Source: Candidatus Omnitrophota bacterium (GTDB lineage Bacteria > Omnitrophota > Gorgyraeia > Gygaellales > JAHJCI01). From it: a DNA stretch of 6,043 bases. A program made the translations under genes and the position numbers. How positions within the stretch are numbered: the stretch's first letter is position 1; every line of letters begins with the position of its first letter. The notes below the pieces were generated by a model. It was not told the origin of the DNA. It worked only from the letters and a program-made list of their open reading frames with translations, and made no database searches. Below are positions 1-5,433 of the stretch, one piece after another. The stretch lies in the NCBI GenBank assembly GCA_016783355.1, contig JADHWR010000066.1, positions 1-6,043 on the forward strand, written 5' to 3'.

Positions 1-2436
1 CAGACTTCTCAGGAGATTGTCCAGGGGTTATTAAGATTACCTCAGAATACAGCAATAATGATTTTAGCACCAATCATTCGCGGCAAAAAGGGGCAATACC
101 GTGATATTGCTAAGCAAATTCAAAAAGCAGGATTTGTTCGTTTTCGTGCTGATGGCAAAATATATGAGGTAAGAGAGGAAGTTAAACTGGATAGATATAA
201 AGTTCATCATATCGAGGTAGTTGTCGATAGATTAGTAATTAATCCCGCCCCTGCGCGCAGGGGCGGGATTAAACCAGAGATTAAAAATCGCTTAGCCGAT
301 TCTGTGGAAACGGCGCTTAAGGTAGGTAAGGGAATTGTTATTGTTAGCCAGTCAGGCGGGAAGTCAGATTTAATATTCAGCGAACAGTATGCTTGCGTTG
401 AATGCGGAATCAGTTACAGCGAGGTTGAGCCGCGGATTTTTTCATTTAATTCTCCCTACGGGGCATGTCCTACTTGTAATGGGTTAGGCACAAGATTAGA
501 ATTCGATCCAGACCTGGTTATTCCCGATAAAGATAAATCGATAAATCAGGGCGCAATTGAACCCTGGAGAAGGGGAGGCCGGGGGTATATTCTTTATTAT
601 CGGAGCCTGATACGGGAATTTGCCGAACAGGTAGGTATTGATCTGGATATAGCTTTTGGAAAGTTAAAATCCAGTCAGCAGAAAAGTATTCTTTTTGGTG
701 CCTCCGATATTTATATTTGGGGAAAGCCCTTTGAAGGGATAATTCCGCATTTAGAACGATTATTTCATCAAACTGATAGCGACTATCTAAAGGAAGAAAT
801 CAGTCGGTTTATGTCTGCGCTTCCCTGTTCGGATTGCGCTGGAATGAGATTAAGAAAAGAGGCGAGGGCAGTAGTCTTAAATAATAAAAATATTTATCAG
901 ATTACCCAACTGGCGATTAAGGAAGCTAAGTCTTTTTTTGAAAACTTAACACTGACTGCTCAACAGAGACTGATCGCCGCTCAGATTTTAAAGGAGATAA
1001 TAAACAGACTGAATTTTTGTATTAATGTTGGCCTTGATTATCTGACTCTGGATAGGAGGAGCTCAACCCTTTCTGGGGGTGAGGCGCAGAGGATAAGATT
1101 GGCCACGCAGGTTGGCTCAGGCCTGGTAGGCGTACTTTATGCCTTAGATGAACCAAGCATTGGCTTGCATCAACGGGATAACCGGCGGCTGCTGGATACC
1201 CTAAAGGCGCTAAGAGATTTAGGTAATACCTTGATTATTGTTGAACACGATGAATCCACAATAAGAACCGCTGATTTTATTGTTGATTTAGGCCCGGGCG
1301 CAGGAAGACATGGTGGAGAGGTTGTATTTTCCGGACCCTTAGATGATTTACTCAAAGCGCCTGAATCGCTCACTGCTAAATATTTGCGTCGTGAACTTAA
1401 GATAAAACCGCCACCAGAAAGCAGACCTTGGCGAGGGGTGAATTGTTTAGAGGTCAAGGGAGCAAAGGAGCACAATTTAAAAGAAATTGATGTTTGTTTT
1501 CCTTTGGGATTATTTGTCTGTGTTACGGGCGTATCTGGTTCAGGTAAATCCACGCTTGTTGACGAGATACTTTATCAAAGGCTAGCGCAAAAGTTATATA
1601 AGAGCCATGCAAAGCCCGGCGCACATAAGCGAATTCTCGGTATCGAGTTTATTGATAAGGTTATTGTTGTGAATCAGTCGCCCATCGGTCGTACTCCTCG
1701 CTCCAACCCCGCAACCTACACGGGTGTGTTTACTCATATCCGTGAGATTTTTAGCCAGATTCCCCAGTCCAGGATGCGCGGATTTAAGCCTGGCAGGTTC
1801 TCTTTTAATGTTAAGGGCGGTCGATGTGAAGCGTGCCAGGGAGAAGGAATTAAAAAAATCGAAATGCACTTCTTGCCCGATGTCTACGTACCTTGTGATG
1901 TGTGTAAGGGACACCGTTTTAATGAACAGACATTGGAGGTAAAATATAAAGGTAAATCTATTGCCGATGTCTTAGAGATGACTGTTGAGGAGGCAATTAG
2001 TTTATTTTATGATATACCCAAGATAAAAAATATCCTGAATTGCCTCTTTGAGGTGGGCTTGGGGTATATACAGTTGGGCCAGTCAGCAACCACGCTCTCT
2101 GGTGGCGAGGCCCAGCGGATAAAATTGTCTTCGGAATTAAGCCGACGCTCAACTGGGCGAACGGTTTATATTCTGGATGAACCGACTACGGGTTTGCACT
2201 TTGCGGATACAGAAAAATTATTATCAGTACTGCAGCGGTTAGTGGATAAGGGCAATACGGTAATTGTTATTGAGCATAATTTAGAGGTAATTAAATGTGC
2301 TGATTATATTATTGATTTAGGGCCAGAGGGAGGTAATGCCGGGGGCAGGGTTGTTGCCTGCGGGAGCCCTAAGGAAATAATTAAGGTAAAGAATTCCTAC
2401 ACCGCTCAGTTCTTAAAGAGGGTATTGAAATCATAA
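1..2436 (+). CDS. uvrA: UvrA, excinuclease ABC ATPase subunit (5'-truncated)
   Basis: UvrA is the DNA-damage-sensing ATPase that loads UvrB in nucleotide excision repair in the cytoplasm. The frame is open from base 1, and the residues before the first ATG (58) also match UvrA, so that ATG is internal. About 811 residues are present; compared with the usual ~940, roughly 120 N-terminal residues are missing, including the first Walker A. Visible in order: zinc module 1 with CVEC (394-405) and CPTC (466-477); ABC signature LSGGEAQRIRL (1069-1101) and Walker B DEPS (1147-1158) of the first ATPase site; second Walker A GVSGSGKST (1528-1554); zinc finger 2 with CEAC (1825-1836) and CDVC (1894-1905); second signature LSGGEAQRIKL (2095-2127); Walker B DEPTTG (from 2176) and the following EHN. 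The C-terminus (SYTAQFLKRVLKS) is typical. All visible catalytic motifs are intact, so the protein looks functional. The one oddity is a ten-residue insertion (NPAPARRGGI, 241-270) encoded by a palindrome, listed separately. Confidence 0.98.
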   Translation, partial: QTSQEIVQGLLRLPQNTAIMILAPIIRGKKGQYRDIAKQIQKAGFVRFRADGKIYEVREEVKLDRYKVHHIEVVVDRLVINPAPARRGGIKPEIKNRLADSVETALKVGKGIVIVSQSGGKSDLIFSEQYACVECGISYSEVEPRIFSFNSPYGACPTCNGLGTRLEFDPDLVIPDKDKSINQGAIEPWRRGGRGYILYYRSLIREFAEQVGIDLDIAFGKLKSSQQKSILFGASDIYIWGKPFEGIIPHLERLFHQTDSDYLKEEISRFMSALPCSDCAGMRLRKEARAVVLNNKNIYQITQLAIKEAKSFFENLTLTAQQRLIAAQILKEIINRLNFCINVGLDYLTLDRRSSTLSGGEAQRIRLATQVGSGLVGVLYALDEPSIGLHQRDNRRLLDTLKALRDLGNTLIIVEHDESTIRTADFIVDLGPGAGRHGGEVVFSGPLDDLLKAPESLTAKYLRRELKIKPPPESRPWRGVNCLEVKGAKEHNLKEIDVCFPLGLFVCVTGVSGSGKSTLVDEILYQRLAQKLYKSHAKPGAHKRILGIEFIDKVIVVNQSPIGRTPRSNPATYTGVFTHIREIFSQIPQSRMRGFKPGRFSFNVKGGRCEACQGEGIKKIEMHFLPDVYVPCDVCKGHRFNEQTLEVKYKGKSIADVLEMTVEEAISLFYDIPKIKNILNCLFEVGLGYIQLGQSATTLSGGEAQRIKLSSELSRRSTGRTVYILDEPTTGLHFADTEKLLSVLQRLVDKGNTVIVIEHNLEVIKCADYIIDLGPEGGNAGGRVVACGSPKEIIKVKNSYTAQFLKRVLKS
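239..272. repeat. 34-bp perfect palindrome inserted in frame in uvrA
   Basis: The half-site TTAATCCCGCCCCTGCG is followed directly by its exact reverse complement, with no spacer. The 30 bases 241-270 encode NPAPARRGGI. From memory of E. coli and Bacillus UvrA, the segment VVVDRLVI should run straight into KPEIKNRLADS, so exactly 30 bp appear to be extra. The element has 22 G/C in 30 bases, far richer than the surrounding gene. ATTAA occurs on both sides (238-242 and 268-272) and could be a target duplication around a 25-bp core, although part of that match follows from the palindrome itself. By relative position (roughly residue 200 of a full-length protein) it falls in or near the UvrB-binding domain. 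It resembles in principle the Rickettsia palindromic elements found inside coding genes, but no kinship with them is claimed. Confidence 0.9.
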
Positions 2437-2457
2437 CCTAATAGTGTTAAGATAGTA

Positions 2458-2543
2458 AACGCAGATTCTCGCAGATTACACGCGGATGGTCGCAGATAAA
2501 AATATCTGCGTAAATCTGCGTTAGATTTGCGTGTATCTGCGTT
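2458..2543. repeat. 86-bp phased GCAGAT inverted repeat between uvrA and the TPR gene
   Basis: Two 41-base arms (2458-2498 and 2503-2543) flank an AAAA loop; 31 of 41 positions are Watson-Crick complementary and three more are G-T. The left arm carries GCAGAT or GCGGAT at 2461, 2471, 2482 and 2492. The right arm carries ATCTGC or ATTTGC at 2504, 2514, 2525 and 2535. Spacing is 10, 11, 10 in each arm, close to one DNA helical turn, and all four word pairs lie symmetrically about 2500.5. The element fills most of the 112-bp gap and ends five bases before the next start codon. It could be a dispersed repeat, an RNA hairpin in the transcript, or an array of protein-binding sites. There is no T-run typical of an intrinsic terminator. 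Confidence 0.88.
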
Positions 2544-2548
2544 AAAAA

Positions 2549-5011
2549 ATGCGTAAATTAATTGTTGTACTTATAATAATATTTCTTTCTTCTTCGGTCC
2601 TGTTTGCTCAATCACTTAATCAAGAAGAGGAAGCCCTCTATGTGGCGAAAAAGGCCTATGAAGATGGCTTTTATGAGGTTGGCCTGAATCTCTTTCAGCG
2701 CTTTCTAAAGAATTTTCCTCGAAGTCAAAAGACGTCCGAGGCAAATCTTTATATTGCCCAATGCTATTTTCAAAAAAACAAATTTATTACCGCTCTTGCG
2801 GAATTGGAAAAATTATCTTCAGACCCGAAGGCTTCAGATTTAAAAGATGCGATTTTTTACTGGATGGGTGAGGTGCATTTCCGGGGGAAAGATTTCAGGA
2901 AGGCGATTTCCTTTTATCAAAGGATTATCGAAGAATTTCCTGATTCTAACTTCTGCATTCACGCTTATTATTCATTCGGTTGGTGTTTATTTGAGCTTGG
3001 GGAATATCAAGAGGCAATCGAGGTTCTTGATCGGGTAGTCAGTGATTCCCTCAGCCAATCGCTTGCCCAGGATGCACAATTTAAGCGTTTAGAGTGTCTA
3101 TATAATTTAAAGAATTATGAGCAATTAAAGCAAGAAATCAGCAGTTTTGAAAAAAAATATCCCAAGAATAGTTATGTTAGCCAACTCCAATTCTTACTGG
3201 CGGAAAGCAACTTTTATCTTAATCACTTTCAGCAAGCAGTCCAACATTATCAGATCGCCCTGGAGAGTTCGCCTAACGAAAAGATAACCAGTCTTTCTCA
3301 ATTAGGTCTTGCCTGGTGTTATCTTAAATTAAAAAGCTATACTAATGCTCAAGATTTGCTGGAAGCGATAAAACCCGATGATTTAATCAAAGAAGAGCAG
3401 GAAGTATTGCTTTTAGCCAAGGCTAATTTGTTCACTGAGATAGAGGATTTCTCAGCTGCTCAGGAAGTTTGGTTAAACTTACAAAAGATAGCGACCCGCT
3501 CTGAAGCGAAAATGCAAGCCTGTCTTGGCGAGGCCGAGGCATTTTATAATTTAGGACAATACGCCGAGGCGATTGCTGTTTATCAGAAAGCCAAAGAGAT
3601 CTCTATGGATGCACCCTCTCAATTGCTGGATAAATTATATTATGGGTTAGCCTGGGCTTTTTTAAAAAATGGTCAGTTTAAAGAAGCAATTGATGAGTTT
3701 CAAAAGGCAGCCTCCTTTGCTTCAGACGAGATTATTAAAGTGGCAGCATTGTGCCAGGTAGGAGATGCCTATCAGGATGCCGAAGATTACCATAAAGCAA
3801 TTCAAGTTTACGATCAAATCATAAAGGATTATCCAGATAACTTCTATCTAGACTATGTTCAATATCAATTGGGCCTTGCTTGCCTACGTTCATCTCTGTA
3901 CGAAGGGGCTGTTTTTGCGTTTAGGGCATTATTGCTTAATTTTCCTAAATCAAAACTTAAGACACAGGCTATTTACAGTTTGGCGCTGGCCCTTTTTCAG
4001 CAACAAGACTACCTTGGTACTCAAGAAGCCTTGCAGAAATATATGCCGGATTTTAAAAATACAGACTTGGAAGCCGAGATATTATATCTTCTGGCAACAA
4101 GTTTGTATAATTTGGATAACTTCTCGGAAGCGATGGTTACCTTTAAGCAGGTTATCCGAGAAGCCAAAGATATAAAAATAACTCAGAAGGCAGAATATGA
4201 AATTGCCGATTGCCTTTATCAATTAGGGAAGGAAAAGAAGGCCTTGCAGAATTTTAAGATTCTCCGCGCTAAATATCCCGATTCTACTTTAAGCCCAGAG
4301 GTAACTTGGTGGTTAGGGGGATATTATTTCCGTAAAGGCAACTTTAGGCTTTCTCGCCGTTATTTTAGTACACTGATTAGGGATTTTCCTCAGTCTGCTT
4401 TGGTCGCCGACAGTTTCTATGCTCTCGGCCTTCTTGATCAAGAGGAAGGAGAATTGGATTCGGCTATAGATAATTTTAAGAAAGTGATGAAGATCGATGC
4501 TCGGGGTCTAGTAGCTCAGGCAGGTATTGCTATCGCCGATATTTTGGTTGAGCAAGATAAGCTTAAGGCCGCCGAAGCCACCTACGAAGAAGCGATAGAA
4601 AATTCTCCTGCCTTGGCTGGATTAATTTATCCTAAGATTTCGCATATTTATGAAAAAAGAGGGGAATTTGGGCAAGCGATTGAATTTTATCGCCGAGCCT
4701 TATCTTTTGTTTCCATGAAAGAGGCCCCCGGCTTACAGCTTAAGATTGCCCGTGCCTACGAAAAAGACGGAAATTATCAACAAGCCATTGAGGAGTATCT
4801 TAAAATCCCTTATTTGTATTCCCTGGATTCTCAATTAGTGGTTAAGGCTTATTTAAGTGGCGCTCAGATTTATGAAAATCAAGAAGATTGGCTGAAGGCT
4901 CAGGATATCTATTTAAAGGTTGCCTCGATGGAAGCGGAGGAGGCAAAATACGCCAAAGAGCGACTGGACTGGATTGAAAGTCAATTGAAGACAGAGCTTA
5001 GCGAGCGATAA
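2549..5011 (+). CDS. Exported tetratricopeptide-repeat (TPR) protein, 820 aa
   Basis: The N-terminus MRKLIVVLIIIFLSSSVLFA is a typical Sec signal peptide (basic start, hydrophobic core, likely cut at VLFA|QS near residue 20), so the protein should reach the periplasm. There is no lipobox cysteine. The signal peptide fixes the start at 2549, even though no Shine-Dalgarno sequence precedes it; an inverted repeat ends five bases upstream. From about residue 27 to 800 the protein is an almost unbroken TPR solenoid of about 20 helical-hairpin repeats, for example GEVHFRGKDFRKAISFYQ, GDAYQDAEDYHKAIQVYD and ARAYEKDGNYQQAIEEYL, many ending in the (F/Y)P(D/K/N) turn typical of TPRs. No enzyme domain or C-terminal membrane anchor is seen. 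TPR arrays bind proteins; repeats of this spacing recall CpoB/YbgF and BamD-type periplasmic proteins, but the length is far greater than either. The MotA/TolQ/ExbB gene downstream suggests a role with an energised envelope complex, which is inference. Confidence 0.95.
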   Translation: MRKLIVVLIIIFLSSSVLFAQSLNQEEEALYVAKKAYEDGFYEVGLNLFQRFLKNFPRSQKTSEANLYIAQCYFQKNKFITALAELEKLSSDPKASDLKDAIFYWMGEVHFRGKDFRKAISFYQRIIEEFPDSNFCIHAYYSFGWCLFELGEYQEAIEVLDRVVSDSLSQSLAQDAQFKRLECLYNLKNYEQLKQEISSFEKKYPKNSYVSQLQFLLAESNFYLNHFQQAVQHYQIALESSPNEKITSLSQLGLAWCYLKLKSYTNAQDLLEAIKPDDLIKEEQEVLLLAKANLFTEIEDFSAAQEVWLNLQKIATRSEAKMQACLGEAEAFYNLGQYAEAIAVYQKAKEISMDAPSQLLDKLYYGLAWAFLKNGQFKEAIDEFQKAASFASDEIIKVAALCQVGDAYQDAEDYHKAIQVYDQIIKDYPDNFYLDYVQYQLGLACLRSSLYEGAVFAFRALLLNFPKSKLKTQAIYSLALALFQQQDYLGTQEALQKYMPDFKNTDLEAEILYLLATSLYNLDNFSEAMVTFKQVIREAKDIKITQKAEYEIADCLYQLGKEKKALQNFKILRAKYPDSTLSPEVTWWLGGYYFRKGNFRLSRRYFSTLIRDFPQSALVADSFYALGLLDQEEGELDSAIDNFKKVMKIDARGLVAQAGIAIADILVEQDKLKAAEATYEEAIENSPALAGLIYPKISHIYEKRGEFGQAIEFYRRALSFVSMKEAPGLQLKIARAYEKDGNYQQAIEEYLKIPYLYSLDSQLVVKAYLSGAQIYENQEDWLKAQDIYLKVASMEAEEAKYAKERLDWIESQLKTELSER

Positions 5012-5023
5012 TTAAGTGAGGCT

Positions 5024-5048
5024 ACCCTTGACACATAGTGTCAAGGGT
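5024..5048 (+). terminator. Perfect 11-bp hairpin after the TPR gene, possible terminator
   Basis: ACCCTTGACAC (5024-5034) and its exact complement GTGTCAAGGGT (5038-5048) are separated by a three-base loop, ATA. The hairpin starts 12 bases after the TPR stop codon, the right place for a transcription end. The 3' tail is only TTT followed by GTCC, a weak T-run, so termination may be partial. It could instead be another small palindromic repeat or an mRNA 3'-end stabiliser. Being nearly symmetric, it would work similarly on either strand. Confidence 0.5.
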
Positions 5049-5059
5049 TTGTCCGAACT

Positions 5060-5175
5060 ATCCCGATAGCAACGAGAAAATTTAGATCCTTCATTAAGAC
5101 CCTTCCTTTAAAAGGAATAGGAAGGTCTATCCTTTAGGATTAGAATAAATTTTCGAAGTGTTTTGTTATCGGGAT
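5060..5175. repeat. Nested inverted-repeat module A
   Basis: The outer arms ATCCCGATAGCAA (5060-5072) and TTGTTATCGGGAT (5163-5175) pair over 13 positions with one G-T. Inside them GAAAATTTA (5076-5084) pairs exactly with TAAATTTTC (5146-5154). Inside that lie two small hairpins: AGACC-c-TTCC (5097-5106) with GGAAGGTCT (5120-5128), nine pairs with one bulged C, and ATCC-TTTA-GGAT (5129-5140). Together they give a branched, cloverleaf-like fold. The right outer arm overlaps the first bases of the following 65-bp repeat. The layout parallels module C downstream, although the sequences differ. Confidence 0.75.
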
Positions 5176-5234
5176 TAATTCGACCGTATGATTTACGCTT
5201 CTTTACAGTCGCGTAAATCATGGTCTCATTAAAG
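5170..5234. repeat. 65-bp hairpin repeat, copy 1
   Basis: This is identical to 5359-5423 at 64 of 65 positions, the one difference being T5200 against C5389. Inside it, ATGATTTACGC (5188-5198) pairs exactly with GCGTAAATCAT (5211-5221) around a 12-base loop. The stem continues outward with GACC (5182-5185) against GGTC (5222-5225) across a two-base GT bulge, and TTAAT (5175-5179) against ATTAA (5228-5232) across a two-by-two mismatch. The difference between copies falls in the loop, leaving all pairs intact. Confidence 0.92.
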
Positions 5235-5240
5235 GTGTAT

Positions 5241-5364
5241 ATCCCTTGCTTAAACAAACTAAAATTCCCCTGCGAAATTGCGAAGCAATTTGGCAGGACT
5301 AGTCCTTCAGAATTTCTTCGAAATTCAGAAGGGTCTTCGATAATTTTAGTTTAAGCTGCGGGAT
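5241..5364. repeat. Nested inverted-repeat module C
   Basis: ATCCC (5241-5245) pairs with GGGAT (5360-5364). Within it GCTTAAAC-AAAC-TAAAATT (5248-5266) pairs with AATTTTAGTTTAAGC (5342-5356) over 15 bases, with a four-base bulge that looks like a tandem AAAC duplication in the left arm. These arms enclose a pair of hairpins listed separately. The plan (ATCCC, then AAAATT, internal hairpins, AATTTT, then GGGAT leading into the 65-bp repeat) is the same as in module A. Confidence 0.8.
5267..5333. repeat. Two mirror-image hairpins around an AGGACTAGTCCT palindrome
   Basis: Hairpin 1 has CCTGC (5269-5273), a G-G mismatch, AAATTGC (5275-5281), loop GAA, GCAATTT (5285-5291), and GCAGG (5293-5297). 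Hairpin 2 has CCTTC (5304-5308), an A-A mismatch, GAATTTC (5310-5316), loop TTC, GAAATTC (5320-5326), and GAAGG (5328-5332). Both have five pairs, one mismatch, seven pairs and a three-base loop. Read on the opposite strand, hairpin 2 also has the loop C-GAA-G, so the two are related inverted copies sharing the 12-bp palindrome at 5295-5306. The arms match each other at 20 of 29 positions. Confidence 0.85.
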
Positions 5365-5423
5365 TAATTCGACCGTATGATTTACGCTCCTTTACAGTCG
5401 CGTAAATCATGGTCTCATTAAAG
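5359..5423. repeat. 65-bp hairpin repeat, copy 2
   Basis: This is the second copy of the 5170-5234 repeat, 189 bp downstream, with the single change C5389. Its stem-loop uses ATGATTTACGC (5377-5387) and GCGTAAATCAT (5400-5410), plus the outer GACC/GGTC and TTAAT/ATTAA pairs. It ends at the first bases of the ribosome-binding site of the channel gene, so in an mRNA the hairpin would sit directly in front of translation initiation. Confidence 0.92.
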
Positions 5424-5429
5424 AGAGGA
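5424..5429 (+). promoter_or_regulatory. Ribosome-binding site of the channel gene
   Basis: AGAGGA lies four bases before the ATG at 5434, a normal position for a Shine-Dalgarno sequence. It supports that start over the in-frame ATG codons at 5443 and 5467. It directly follows the second 65-bp hairpin repeat, whereas the upstream TPR gene has no such site. Confidence 0.7.
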
Positions 5430-5433
5430 AAAT

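Larger units (their letters stand above)
5012..5433. other. 422-bp gene-free, repeat-dense intergenic region
   Basis: No convincing coding frame was found on either strand. From left to right the stretch holds a perfect 11-bp hairpin (5024-5048), a nested inverted-repeat module (5060-5175), a 65-bp repeat copy (5170-5234), a second nested module (5241-5364), a second 65-bp copy (5359-5423), and then the ribosome-binding site of the channel gene. Nearly every base after about 5060 can be placed in an inverted or direct repeat. No clear sigma-70 promoter stands out, so it is open whether the channel gene is read through from the TPR gene or transcribed from within this stretch. Confidence 0.85.

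Noticed and set aside
58..60. ATG at 58 as the start of uvrA
   Set aside because: The frame continues to the left edge, and the upstream residues (QTSQEIVQGLLRLPQ) match the UvrA pattern, so the true start lies outside the window.
1170..1553. Minus-strand open frame of 127 codons inside uvrA
   Set aside because: It lies wholly opposite well-conserved UvrA ATPase sequence, and its product has no recognisable family or start signal; it is a shadow of the real gene.
1594..1942. Open frames on both strands over the second zinc finger of uvrA
   Set aside because: They overlap the invariant UvrA zinc-finger and NPATYTG regions, whose coding frame is certain; the overlapping frames have no independent support.
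2847..4175. Two short + strand frames (2847-3038 and 3855-4175) inside the TPR gene
   Set aside because: The TPR pattern runs through these positions in the main frame without a break, so there is no frameshift and no second gene.
5028..5056. TTGACA in the hairpin after the TPR gene as a -35 box
   Set aside because: No -10-like sequence lies 16-18 bases downstream (GTCCGA is found there), and TTGACA is explained by the palindrome.
5163..5192. Possible sigma-70 promoter TTGTTA, 18 bp, TATGAT
   Set aside because: TATGAT is a fair -10 box, but both boxes are parts of inverted-repeat arms, the -35 matches at only four of six positions, and copy 2 has the same -10 without a -35. Not strong enough to list as a feature.
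5170..5423. CRISPR array or tRNA-like cloverleaf
   Set aside because: Only two repeat copies exist, at 65 bp with a 124-bp structured spacer, which does not fit CRISPR. The branched folds lack tRNA landmarks such as GGTTCRA and a seven-base anticodon loop.
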